Positions 44,700 to 57,064 of a stretch of DNA of 64,000 nt are shown here, in pieces. The position numbers and the translations under genes were made by a program. Location: NCBI GenBank assembly GCA_947311845.1, contig CAMZMU010000123.1:17474785-17538784 (forward strand). Reading direction: 5' to 3'. The stretch is from Poa pratensis (lineage: Eukaryota; Streptophyta; Magnoliopsida; Poales; Poaceae). The notes under the pieces are model-generated. The model worked only from the letters and a program-made list of their open reading frames with translations. It made no database searches and was not told the DNA's origin. The stretch's first letter is position 1, and every line of letters begins with the position of its first letter.

Positions 44700-45867
44700 T
44701 AATTATGGGGGGTATTTGTTTCAAAAATAATTATGGGGGTATCGGGTTTTGTTTTATCTCTTTTGAAATCTAAATTCCTAGATACTATATATGTATCCCC
44801 ATGATCCTGTTTTACTCTGAATTTATCAGAGTGTGCTTCAAGCTTCAGATTGATTTAGTAGTAACTTCTTCATTGTTTCTATGATTAGGAGTTCATTGTT
44901 CGGTTAATTTGTCAAGTTAAAATGATGTAATGTATGAACAGAACTCCATATTAATGTAAGTTTTTGTTTCCCCGCTTCAAGTTCTTTGTTGAGATTCGCT
45001 CTCAGATTGTCATATTCAAGTTTCTTTCCAAAAATTATTATTGTTTGGTGTTTGCGCACTCTCAGATTGTCATTTTCAAGTTTCTTTCCAAAATGATTAT
45101 TGTTTGGTGTTTGGTGGCTAGGTGGGCTGTTTGGTAGTGCAACGCAATGAGGCCTCCTTGTTGGATGGGGCCGAAGCTTCTGACTACTTTATCCAATGGT
45201 TATCATTAATTTACATGAAGACCAGTCGGAAAATATTAGTGTTTCCCAGAATTATCCCACATCAATGAAAATTTTGTGAATTTCAAAAAAAAAAAAAAAA
45301 TAATCAAAGGGGGCGCAGCAAAGCACGCCTTTTTCTTCTAGTTCCTATTGACGCCACACAATTGTTGTTTGGTGGTTTAAGAGTACCAAAAGTTCAAGAT
45401 CTAATGTTTGCCTAATTGGGTCATGGATAAAAAGATACTCCCTCCGTTGAAAATTATACTATGGGGTGCGTGGAATAATAGAAACAACATAGTTTTTAAT
45501 AAGGCAACAACTGTGGCGTCCAATTATTATGTATCTAAGGAACTAGAAAATTCCCTTCAAAGACTTGGAGAAAAATCAACCAGTTCCTAGAAAGAATGAT
45601 CTGGAGACTCAAGGCTCATCTGACATTGGATTGCATCGTCGGGGATATCACCAGAGACTCATCTGCTCATAGTGATCGTGCTACTCTGGCTTATCTGATG
45701 GAGCACCCCGAAGAATAATCTTTCATCCACATGGTGATGTGAAAGCAAGGATTGCACTAACAAGCAACAATGTGAAATAATCTTAAATACAGCAAGGAAC
45801 TTGATCAATGTAGCTTGTTTGTTCTACCCTTGTTTTGGTTATGCAATGTAGCCTAAAGTTACTTGAA
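44700..45867. other. Intergenic DNA with retroposon and MITE debris
   Basis: It contains a near-duplicate of about 60 bp (ctcagattgtcatattcaag at 45001 and ctcagattgtcattttcaag at 45061), a 16-base A run at 45285-45300 that may be a retroposon tail, and a lone Stowaway-like end (actccctccgttgaaaatta, about 45436). The frame 45408-45590 includes LWGAWNNRNNIVFN, faintly like the C-terminus of LINE ORF2. None is strong enough to call a gene. Confidence 0.4.
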
Positions 45868-48800
45868 CTAGATGATTCCCCGCGCGCTGCGGTGGGAATT
45901 AATGGTATAAAAGATTCAATATTTAAATTATGTATAAACATGAAACATATGGGGGCCTGGACGTGACGATTTTTGGAACCCAGCTATACATGATTTACAC
46001 TTGATTCTAGATGCACGTAGTACCCGAATTTTTTTCCATTGGCATGATAAACAAAAATCAAGATCATGTGAATGCTTACATATATCCTACAACACAAAAG
46101 TCAGTGAAAATATATTGTGTCGTTACGTTACCAACTTAACATGAAAAAACTGAAGATGTATATATGTAGATGCCTAGTTGAAATGAATATGCTTCTCAAT
46201 CATTGTTACTTCTCCTACTCCAACCTGCAATACACAAAGGGATAATAATTAAATCATAAAATATGTTGCGACCTTAAAATGAGAAAGAGGAGTAGTACAA
46301 AACTGAATTAAGAAATTGGAAGAACTGGCCAAGATTGAATGCAGGTTAAGCAGCATTTGCTTACTGAATCAATGGATGCTATGTATTGATAAAAGGCGGA
46401 AACTCGTATTATTGGAAATAGTAAAACGGATGAAGACAGAGAAGAAACATGTAGGGCATGCAAGTAGAAAATTCTCACCTTTGACCGCCATGCTCTTCAT
46501 GTGTCTTCCACCTTTTCTTATCCTTGCCATACTCCCAAATCCACCAGAGACTCTCTCCTTCTTTTCCATAGCTTTATATGCTTGCCTCTCGATCAATCTC
46601 GAGTCTCAAGCCCTGGTAAGGAGGTAGACATAACAAAAAGTAGAATTCGATCTGGAGGCTATAGCGTGATATAGTGAGATGTGAAGATGGAACAACGTTC
46701 GACTAATGGTAATTGCGCGCAACGACGTTGCCATTTGGCTGTTCGGACCTCGCCTCAACTTGTACTATCAAAATCCAGTGTAGGCTCTTCTATTTCCATC
46801 GATTCTCTTCCCTCCTACACAGTGCAACAATTACAACTGACTTGGTGACACTCCCAGCTCTCCAGGTTGTGAAAGAGGGGATTAAAAAGGTACGATGCAG
46901 CTGGCAGAAGAGAGGAATTCCCCGTAAGTTGAGACCGTTACAGGAAGTGTAAGGGTCGGGGCAATAGGAGATCGTGAGAGATAGGAAGAGATTAATTGCG
47001 CCATTTCTTAGATTCGTCAATTTGCAGTCGAGGGCTGCAGATGAGGTCAATGGAGAAAAATTTCCTTTCTTTTTTTTGAAGTGACATGGCAATTCTGACG
47101 ATGTGGGTCAAGTATGATGCATGAAAATGGGTTAGTGGGGAACCATATGACGTGCCATGGCTGCACGCTGAGACAAGCACGTATGAGAGGAGAGCGAACA
47201 GGCGATGATAATGTGTTGTATTGTACCTGCTCGGTGTATCCAATGGCTCTGCCCGTTGGATGTGATTGTTGCCATTATCTACTCCATCATCAGTTAAAGA
47301 GAGAGAAAAGAAGTAACGGAGGAAGGGTAAGAAGTCTCATGGAGGAATAAACAAATAAGTAACTCATTGAATTCAACGATAAGATGGAGTGCTTAGCGAG
47401 ATTGGACGTGGGTAGTTGCACGGTGCATTGTTCGGAAAACGAAGACAAGCATTACTTGGAAAAAATCGTGTCACGGGGATATCACTATATCAAAGATGAG
47501 GTTGGTGCTAATGGTTGCAATGGTTGTGTGTGGCTCTGGCCACCCGACTTCTAGTTCCTCATATGTATTGTATGTAGAAGTGTATTGTCATTTTAGGAGA
47601 ATCTCTACATATACTAATCTCCCTATAATCCTTGCCCTCTCCTTGCTTCTCATCTCCTCCAATAGGGTAGTGACACCACACCATATGATGGACCCCACTC
47701 ATATCTCATTTTATAGTTCACACCTTATAAAAATATTGTTGGATACATACACAACTCTTTATAGTTCACACCTAGAAAAAATAAAAATGTTGGATACATA
47801 CACATGTTCTGAATATATTTGCCAATTTTTCGGTTAAATTTTTTGGTATTTCCAACTACACAAAAAAGAAAATTATGGTGTGAAAAGGAAAAATAGCTCC
47901 ATTTCCCACTCAAAAATTTCTTTTTTTGTGTAGCCTAAAATAAAAAATATTATTTTTACAAAACTTATAGAGCACGTACAATAGGTACATTAGTTGTATG
48001 CTTTATTTGCCAAATCTGAAATTTGGATATATCGTTTCGATATATGTAAAAAAAAAGATAAAGACTTTAAAGCTCTCTCCCTTATCCTTTCTCTGCCGCC
48101 AGCGCCCACCATAGCATCACGCAGCCTATGTGCGACACCATTTCTCTCCATCCGCATCCCTCGAGCCGTATTCTATCAAAAATAGTCGTTCCACTGTAAA
48201 TTTTTCACGTCTCTCCACACACACTTTTGGCTCTGTCAAGCCCCTAGGAATACAGGGCATCTCGGTCCCCGATGTTGCGTCTCAAGTCTATTGTCAACTT
48301 CCAAGCCACGTGCGCTCCCCGTCGGTGCATATTCTGGTGGTCACACAAAGTTGTGGGCTGGAAGACTTCCTACATCTCTCGCAGCAGTTGCATGTGATAC
48401 CCATGTCATCTCTCGCATCGGCCGCCGATGCCGCCGTTGCTGTTAGTGTTGCTCGACTCGGTGGTGGTGGAAGCTGTGGTTTAGACCATGAGCAAAAACT
48501 TGATGCTGAAAGGGGGTGGAAGGATAAGTTAGATACCTCGTTGTTGGATGCCACCTAATTATTAATGAAAGATGATGTGTATATCTATCCGTGAACGTTT
48601 TCTCTATATTTACTAATCTCTCACTTATATTAAGAGAACGAGACAGATTATGTAAGCAACTACGTGTATGTATTTGGTAGATGGTTAGATGCATACACTG
48701 AAAAAGACCTATGAGTGTCTAGCCTCCGCTGCAGTAATTAGAGTGCAGAAAAGTCACGACTCATGAGTGTAAAATGATAAAATAGCATGTCTTGTTAAAC

Positions 48801-49516
48801 ATTTGGCGAACATGACAACTAGAGATGAGCATTCATGCACTTAGATATATATTAAAAAATAGTGGTGTTCATGCCATTTATTTTTATTTATACTTTATTT
48901 TATATAATCTGGATCTGATTCACAGATTAAGATGGCATAAACCGTTTAAAATCTCACTTTGCTCTATTTTTTGGTGCACTATTTAGTATCTAGCGGTGGA
49001 ATATTCTTCTGTTTACATAATATCGATTGTATTCGATCCAATTGATGTAACTTTTCGGGACATAATTATGCCAACTATTACTGATTTTGGAATAATTGAT
49101 GTCAGCAAAGTCTACCTGATTTCATTACAATAAATAATTGAACTTGAGTTCTCGATGGTTAATAAAGTTTTGACTAATCTATCTCTTGAGTCTGCAATGT
49201 TCATCATATATATCGTTTGTCTATAGATTATCGAAAGTTTGTTCAATTATTTTGTGGAAATCTTCATAGAACCATGTATATAATTTAATTTTAATGACAT
49301 TTCATAATTATAGTCGCATCCTGATCGTCAAACTAAGTATTTGAGAGTTTAACCTTTTTGGTGGTCATGTGTTCTTTCTGTTGAGCGGTGTACTTTTAAC
49401 CTTGATACAACTGATATAATTGTGTTTTCTTCTCTACTTCTTTATATTTATGTGAGAAGGTCTAAATTATTGTGTTGTAAAAGAGTGAGCCTGGTACTAT
49501 TTTTATCATTATTTTA

Positions 49517-49552
<36 letters not shown>

Positions 49553-49626
49553 TCGCTAAAAAAAATACTTATTTATCATCGGTTGTATTAGAACGGATGC
49601 GGCAACACGCGTCTTGTCCTTCTAGT
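45868..49626. mobile_element. Possible non-autonomous DNA transposon with ACTAGA...CGCG ends
   Basis: The left end ACTAGATGATTCCCCGCGCG and the reverse complement of the right end, ACTAGAAGGACAAGACGCGT, agree at ACTAGA and at the following GCG-rich motif (ctgcggtggga and ttgccgcatcc). The outermost right base would make CACTAG. I recall such GCGCG-rich ends near many grass transposons, but the superfamily is uncertain. The interior has no transposase frame I recognise. Small ORFs such as 46316-46627 and 48130-48558 remain unassigned. Confidence 0.3.
49520..49549. repeat. (TA)n microsatellite
   Basis: About 15 uninterrupted TA units. Confidence 0.95.
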
Positions 49627-52600
49627 GAATAGACATTTGAGGTAGTGCGAAATATGAACTGAGTTGTTCTATACCAGTTTGTCGTTCCACATTGTCATGC
49701 GAAAAACTAAACCGACATTATAAATTTTAAGTATATGTTTTTTCATAGAATTAAAAGATAGGTTGAAACCATATGAGAACAGATATGTATTTTGGAACGG
49801 ATGGACTGTACTCTAAAGCCTCCCCAAATACCCCAACGTGGCATTGTCTTTTAACTCATGTTAATACTTATGTACATCTGACGCAAGGTTAGTGTGAAGA
49901 GAGGACCCAGTCGTCTTCTACATAACAATGATCATTAAGTTTAATCATCATCTAGCTAGACTTATACAATGTATCAGTAAAACAAAGAGTTCATCGTTTT
50001 CAATAATTGGCCTATATAATATACGACCCCTGTTGATAGTGGTGACTATCATCTCTGCACATGGAAGGTGGAAAGAGTGTATCTCGGCCTCCAACGGTGC
50101 ACAGGAGTTGTGAGCGTCGTGTGGTTGATCGTGGGTGGGTTACGCTTGAACTGGAGAACAAAGCCTGGAAGGTTCTCTTTCGCGAAGTACTCCTTGCATC
50201 ACACATCGTACTTCATGATGGATGGGTCATGGCCCCTCGTGCGCATAGGAGCTAGGACATGCAAAGAATAAGCAACTTGGCGTGCTACCTTGGTAGTTGC
50301 AAAGAAAAAGGGAGGTGAAGAGGTTTTAGTTCGCATTTTCCCATTATCGATCAACCAAGCACGATGCTCATGGTCGTACTCCTTCTCAAGCCCAATACAG
50401 AAACGAGGCATCATATATGATAAAATAGAAGGTAACAAATTGGCATCAAATACTTAATGTGGTCAACTAAAAATTATTTGACACAATAATTACAGTAAAT
50501 ATACACACACAAAAATCCATGGATACATACACCACATTTTTGCTTAACTACAACCATTTAGCTGTGTTAGCATATGTGCATAACAATCATGCATGCTGTC
50601 AAGAAAAATTATACAAACATAGAAATAATTTATTACGTATGCCAAAATTTACATACACACGCAAAAATACCATAACATGCATACATACATATCATGGATT
50701 AGGAACCACATATATTAATCATCAAGAAAATTCTCCCACACAAACCATCCGTTCTTACATGTTTACTAAACAAAAATGCATCAACACATGTACATCCATG
50801 CCACATACATCCACACATGTACCAATCAACAATAAAAAATGAAGAGCACTCAATTCACTATACACACATGTCCATTAGTGCATAAACCGATGTTTCAAAA
50901 ATAACCATGCATTGATGTGCAACTATATATGTCCATTAATTCATACACTACCAGACAAAAAATACCACTAAGTGATCTCCACGGGGCATGACCTAGGGTT
51001 CAACAATTTACTCAAAAGGACAATATTATGGTAAAATAGAGAGGGGCGAGAAAGATTTACCTTTAGGGAGGAGAGGGGACAAAATCTTGCTATTAATCCA
51101 TAGATTATTTTTTTGTTTTTGAAGAATTTTGTGGGAGAGATAGAGAGAAACGAGAGCCACTCTGTCTATGTTATTCTTGAGAGTCGGGTCGGGAGAATCA
51201 GTGGAGTGGAGGTGGTGCGAGGGCTTGTGCCACTTAACTATTCAGTGGGAAACACGAGAGGCTGGGCTGGTTAAGCCCATGGGTACGGGCGTGGTGTGTT
51301 ATGTGGTGCACTGAACCGCTAGCCCTTTCGGCCGCTCAGACAAACCGTGCGGCACAGTTACTACAGTCCTTTTTACCTTCCATTTCTGTTCGCTGCCAAG
51401 CTCGCCCAGTGCTCCATTTTTGTCTACTCATGTCTCGTCACTCTCCTCTGCAGCGCAGCACGTTGTGCTCTGTGTCCACGCACGCACGCAATGCCCACGG
51501 GCAAGCGTATCTCTACGTACTGCCAACACGCAATGCGCTGTGCCGCTTTGCTCTACTAGCAAGAGGCGGCCTAGCTAGTTATGGTTTTCTCTGGTGTCGA
51601 CGTGTTGTTGTAGTACTTTGATATTGACGAGCAATAGGGATGGATGGATGGATGTCAAGATGCAACAGCCGCAACACCGCCGGGATACCTACAAATTGAC
51701 GGAATAACCAACGTCATCAGGCCATGATCAATGTTATTAATAGATTTAACGGTGAACGCAATGGCTGTCTCTTCTGTTGATACTAAGCTTGGAGGCTAGC
51801 TAACAAATACTACTACTATCATGGCCTAATTTCCTAATGTTTGTGCTTGGACGGAGCAGGGCCAGATCTTCCTCCTAACCTTCTAGATATATAAGTATAT
51901 CCTAGCTGCTGCATAAATAAAATTGTCAAATCTATCAACGAAAGGCCGAAAACTAAGAGACGGCAAGAAATCCCATCACAGCTGAACGAACAGACACGAA
52001 AGTAAATAAATATTCCCGCGTCACCAGAAAAGATGAAGGGCATGAGAGATAATGCGGCGAAACAAAACTAATCACACGGGATGCACGCAACAACTCGACA
52101 GCGAAGCGTGGCCTTTCCATTTTTCCACGACGTTAAAAGCATGAAGCGGACAGCGATCCACTGATTAGCTCCGGCGGTTGTCGTCTCCCGGAAAAGAAAT
52201 GAATATCAAAGTGGGTACCTGCCCACCCTAGATGATAACAATATTCCATAGGCTAAGCTGAGCCTAGTTAGCGTGGAATCCAGAGCGCTAAGACGATAAA
52301 GTGGAACGTGTTTCCAAGGGATCAAAGTGCCCATGCTAGAGGCATGGACAACTCTGATCGGTGCCTGTTTTGGACATTGCAGGAATATTCTCTGAGGTTC
52401 CAGAAATGGTTGAGCACACGTCAAGGAACTTTCAGTTAATCTGCCTAACATTGCTTTGACACTAGTGTAAAGTTTCTGCCTATATATGCCATTTGAGAAA
52501 CAGAAAGCTGTGGGGTGTAGTTTTTTGCTGCTTGAAAGGAACTCATATGCCAAGTGTTTAAAGACATTAATATCTCCGTGTTGTTTTGTTAACAAAAGAG

Positions 52601-53053
52601 ATTTTCACAGGGGTGCCTAGATTCGCCGAAGGATGAGATCTTGCCTATGCAGTAGGATGAACAGGAAAGTTCTCCTGAATGAAGCTGACACCATTCAGAA
52701 TCCAATACAATTGTACACAGATGCAAGGCTACATCAATTACAATTTGTCACCTAGATGCATCCATCTCAGGGAAGTCTCATTTTGACAGAGTATATGGAT
52801 CAGGTACGGATCCCCAGCAGCAAATCAAATGTGCGGAAAAAGAGAGACCGAACAGTAACTGTTAACGAATACACGCGAGTGACTACACTATTGAACATCG
52901 AGTAAAATCTGAAATGTCCAAAGGAGAAGAAGAAAAAAAAGGCAAAGATTACCAATCAGGCAGAATCAGTGCTTTATGCCAGCCATTTGAGAAACCAATA
53001 TCACAAATCCTTTCTTGTTGACAGTATGTTCGACGGGTGGGAAGCACCAGAAA
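49627..53053. other. Intergenic DNA downstream of the F-box gene
   Basis: No gene is confidently called. A frame at 50061-50255 (RSCERRVVDRGWVTLELENK, then AWKVLFREVLLASHIVLHDG) has natural-looking protein composition but no family I can name. A minus-strand 129-codon frame at 52206-52595 also has no recognised homologue. 52600-53053 probably includes the 3' UTR of the F-box gene. Confidence 0.4.
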
Positions 53054-54331
53054 TCAGCACCCCATGACAGCACAGTTATACACAAAGTTGCCGGAAGGCT
53101 TGCTTCCGATCATGTTCCATTGCAAGGGTCCCTCCCTTGGGATCCACGAATGGAGCTCAATCATCCCACCACCCAGTACTCTTGGTCCACCAATCACCAA
53201 GAGCCGCTCTCCGCATCCTCGGAATGCAATACCCCAGCCATTGACAGCTTCTGGACGCTCTGGTAGCTCTCCAAGTGTTGTCCATGTGTTATCACTCTTA
53301 TTATACTTTCTTACTAATTTTCCAGCATACTGAGCCGCATACAACTCATTATCAACTACAGCAACAAGGGGAGGAGCACCACTTGCACCATTGAGTCCCT
53401 CTGACATGTTTTCTATCAACCTCCAGGTACCCTTATCTAGATCATATTCTTCTCCACAGGTCAGTACCTCGGTGTTACTGGCCATTCCACCAATAACATA
53501 AAACTTGTCATCCATGAAGACTCCAGAACACATTCTCCTAGCCTTGTTCATGCTTGGAAGAGTAATCCATCTTTTAGTTTCAGAATTGTACAGCTCAACA
53601 GTGCGAAGCACGCGCCCTTGAGCATCCATGCCACCAGCTATTATTGCCTTCTCTCCAAAACTAGCTGATCCAAACAAACATCTAGGGGCATTCATTTCAA
53701 CACCTCTTGACCATGAGTTGGTCAGAATGCTATAGCTAAGAACAATATGTGCAAGAATCTCCTTGCCAAACACCAGAAGCTCAGTGCCAACAGCTAATGA
53801 CTCCTTGTCAGAGCACATGAAACACTCATTAGGTGGCATCCTTGGGAGCGTCATCCACCGCGAACGGTACGGGTCATACGCCTCCCACTCCTGCACATTG
53901 CAAGAGAAATACACCCAGTGTTCTGCAATACCTAACCGCCGCCGTTCTTTGTACAGTCCACCATCACGGACAAGGGAACGGAAGTTCCTGCTGAGTGATG
54001 CAATAGAGCCATAATCAGACCGAGAGCAGCGGGCGAGACAGTTGATCGAGTTATCTCTGCCAATAGAGCTTATCAGGGTGCTTGAATCAGAGTAGCCTTG
54101 ATTACTGCCTTGGCAGTCCACTGGCACACCATCGTGCTTATCCTCAGACTTAGGCCTCTTTGTCTGCACTGCCCCTGCAGCAATTCCCTCAGGCCCAATA
54201 GCCAGGACCCCAGATGGGCGCTTAGTCATCGTGATCTCGAGGAGGTGGTAAGTCATATAAGCTAATCTGGATTCCTGCTCGCAGGAGCTAGGCAGAGACC
54301 TCGAGATCAGGCAAGATTGACCCTCCAACAT
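53054..54331 (-). CDS. F-box/kelch-repeat protein, SKIP11 type
   Basis: This is an intact 425-residue frame without introns. Residues 86-135 form a divergent F-box (LISSIGRDNSINCLARCSRS, then FRSLVRDGGLYKERRRLG). Residues 145-400 form kelch repeats with landmark blocks IAGGMDAQGRVLRTVELYNS, RRMCSGVFMDDKFYVIGGM and RLLVIGGPR. A basic patch, TKRPKSEDK (57-65), may be a nuclear signal. The start MLEGQSCLISRS agrees with the usual N-terminus of this family as I recall it, and total length is typical. Family knowledge: the F-box binds Skp1/ASK in an SCF ubiquitin ligase and the kelch propeller recruits the substrate, which is not known here. The only full-length LINE of the window lies upstream on the same strand. 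Confidence 0.92.
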   Translation of the reverse strand: MLEGQSCLISRSLPSSCEQESRLAYMTYHLLEITMTKRPSGVLAIGPEGIAAGAVQTKRPKSEDKHDGVPVDCQGSNQGYSDSSTLISSIGRDNSINCLARCSRSDYGSIASLSRNFRSLVRDGGLYKERRRLGIAEHWVYFSCNVQEWEAYDPYRSRWMTLPRMPPNECFMCSDKESLAVGTELLVFGKEILAHIVLSYSILTNSWSRGVEMNAPRCLFGSASFGEKAIIAGGMDAQGRVLRTVELYNSETKRWITLPSMNKARRMCSGVFMDDKFYVIGGMASNTEVLTCGEEYDLDKGTWRLIENMSEGLNGASGAPPLVAVVDNELYAAQYAGKLVRKYNKSDNTWTTLGELPERPEAVNGWGIAFRGCGERLLVIGGPRVLGGGMIELHSWIPREGPLQWNMIGSKPSGNFVYNCAVMGC

Positions 54332-56200
54332 ACCGTCAAAATCTACAAGAATATCTCAGTAGAGAGGGAACCTATAGACAAGAAGAGCCCAGCAACTATG
54401 CACACATCTTAAATCTGCAAAAGATCAAAGCTATGTCAGAAGGAATCCAACTCCAACTCAAATAAGAGTACTACTCTAGCGGCCTAGCTACACAAAATTA
54501 GGTACAACTGAAAGGGGCATCTGTCAATATCAGGGAAACTGAATTTGCGTATACAAAACAACATTGCAAGAGAATTCCACAAACATCACTTATCTTAACC
54601 AATCAAAGAAGGTTGCATATTACGGTTCTAAACAAGGACAAAAATCCTTAACAAAGTACAAACACTGCTGAATTTAGAAGTTTGGGGAAATGGACCATAC
54701 TGATTACAGAATTACAAAATAGCAGGGGATGAACATAACTCATGTGGATAACATGACCATAATATCAAGCTAAATCCGAAAGTAACCCATCAGCCGGTGA
54801 CTACAAAATAATGCCAATTATCCAAACACGTCTGAGGATGCAACTTGCAAGGAACCATTCACTGGAGGACGAATTCAACCAAAAAAATCTAGCTTAGTCC
54901 ACTACACTCGAGTTTCTTTGTCCCAAAAAAGCATGTAACTCGTAAATTTCTAAAATGGACCCTTCATCAACAGATAAAGGTGACTATCGAGCGCGAATCC
55001 AATCAGGCATTTAACATGTATGGCTCGGAACTAATTAACCATCGGTCCGCAAAATATTGGCCAAATCCAAACAGATAAGGCCCCCACGTTTCACCCTGAA
55101 AACATTGCGTGATTTCACAGATCTAGAAACAAAAACATCACACAAATCAATAAAAATCATAAGGTAAACACAGTCACATCTATGTGCCTTGCAGCTGAAC
55201 TATAGGAAATGGCATTCGGAGTTGGTCTTCTGTATGGTTGCTGTATTTAATAGCGATCCATCTACCATTCTGATAACAGCAGCGAGCAAGCCTATCCAAG
55301 ACTGTCCGCTTAAATAGGACATCCATAACTTACAAGCAGGCTGGTAGCAATTCATTCATATTGAGGGAAGACGTAATGTAAACCAAAACGCTCTGGACTA
55401 AGAATTAATGTCTATCTAGATAGCTACTGCTTTTCTACACTCGAACGGAGAGTAAGGACGGACGGCAAATCTGATCGGTTTCGTTGCCACTAATCTGTTC
55501 CTACGCAGGAGTCCCAGAAGAACCAGCATCGGCTTCGTATGCAAATCTGAAACAGTAGAACCCGGCCCGAATCAGGGATCCGTTCTTATTAACGCTGATG
55601 AAACCTGTGTTATCGAGCACTAACAAGTAATCGGTGCTAATCCGACCGAGCATTCGTTATCCTCCCCGCTCGCCCCGAAAAAAAACAGCGAATGATTCGA
55701 GAGGAGAACATATTTAGCCGTGTTGTGGCAAACAGTGAGTAACAAGGGCAGGGCATAATAAGAGCAGCACGCCCGCTGCCGGGCCGAGAAATCGCACCTC
55801 AATCCGCCGTGGGCATCGACGACGATGCGCTTGTTTCGCCCCCGCCGCCGCCGAGGGAGGTAGACGACGCGGCCGAGGGAGCTAGACGCCTGAGGTAGGG
55901 CGGTTGGGCAGGTGGACCTCCACGCCGGGTGTCGGCGCGGGAACGGCGACGGGATCGGGGCGGCGGGAAGGGGGAGGCGGAGGAATCGGGCGGGGGCGGA
56001 GATGCGAGATTGGCGGCCGCGGAAGAGCCCAGGCAGGTGGGATGCGGCTCGAGGAGAGAGAGAGAGAGGAGGAGGAGGGAGGAGGGAAAAAAACAGCGAT
56101 GCGGAGGACTAGTTATGGGCGATGCGGGGCGGAGAGGAGGAGTTGCGATGCGATGCGATGGGGGTGCTGCGGAACGGGAGCGAACAGAACGGAACGGAGG
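54332..56200 (-). promoter_or_regulatory. Inferred 5' UTR intron and GC-rich leader exon of the F-box gene
   Basis: A splice acceptor (minus strand TTCTTGTAG at about 54344, or TCTATAG at about 54372) lies just before the ATG. A donor context (GATTGAG then GTGCGATTTC) lies at 55798/55797 after a GC-rich segment. This predicts a non-coding first exon from 55798 up to about 56200 and an intron of about 1.4 kb. The leader contains a GA-microsatellite (about 56057-56073). Such long leader introns are common in this F-box subfamily. Transcript data would be decisive. Confidence 0.45.
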
Positions 56201-56245
56201 TGGTGCGGGGGTGGGGTGGAGGAGGCGGCTCTATTTACGTCCCGA

Positions 56246-56269
56246 GCGAGCGAGCGCTCGCTCGCTCGC
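56246..56269. repeat. Palindromic GAGC tandem repeat upstream of the F-box gene
   Basis: The sequence runs cgagcgagcgag then cgctcgctcgct, a perfect 24 bp palindrome in the presumed promoter. It has no known role. Confidence 0.7.
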
Positions 56270-56929
56270 CCGCCGCGGATGGATGATTGAACGGCCGTGC
56301 CTCTCACGTGGAAAAACAAAACCTGATCGATCGGGGTCTCCGTCACGGGAGGGAGGACGCGGTAACCGGAGGAGGTCCATCGATTCGTGTTTTGTCGGGT
56401 TGCGCGCCTCCATTTCCAATTGGCTCGTGATAAGCTTAATTTAACAGCAGCGCGCGGCTGTGATTACGGGCGTATTTTTAGCAACCTCCGCCAGATGCGG
56501 ATTCCTGCCTTGTTTTGTTTTGTTTAGCTCCGGCGGCTGCGTGGAGCGTGCGTGGCAGGCAGGAAGGCCGGCCGGCCGGCGGCTCTGACGACGGTTGTTG
56601 GGCCGGCGGCACTGTAGCCGGTAGCCGGCAGCAGTAGCCTGGCCACCCTTCTTTTCGCTCTCTCTCTCTGGGACTGCCGAAGCGAAGCTCGTGATTGCGT
56701 TGCAGCGCCGATGGACGGAGGGAGGGTCGCGATCTGGAGCTCCTTCTCTGCGCGTAAACTCTGAGCTGTACCTCTTTGGCACGGCCTGTCGTACTTCCTT
56801 TCTCACAGCTTGTTTTTTCTCAAGAGTTTTTCCGACGTCTGCACGGACGGCAACAGCTCGGGTCACCGGTGTTCGTTCAACGGGACGGCGCATGAACGAT
56901 GTACAGTACATGAAACGTGACACGCCAGT

Positions 56930-56942
56930 CATCGGACGGACG
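56930..56942. repeat. LINE target-site duplication, left copy
   Basis: catcggacggacg occurs here and at 63237-63249. The left copy is followed by an 11-base T run (56943-56953), the A tail of a minus-strand LINE. Confidence 0.9.
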
Positions 56943-57064
56943 TTTTTTTTTTTAAAGAACACGCGCGAGCCTCGCGTGTCGTTATATTAAGATAGAAAAA
57001 GAACAATTACAGAGAGCATTACAACGAGAACTAGCCACAGACGGCTTGTCTCGGCCACCACGGA

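Noticed and set aside
52206..52595. 129-codon minus-strand ORF downstream of the F-box gene
   Set aside because: No recognisable family and no conserved blocks; it may be part of a 3' transcript, but a gene call is not supported.
53763..54014. 83-codon plus-strand ORF within the F-box gene
   Set aside because: Antisense shadow of a strongly conserved kelch coding region.
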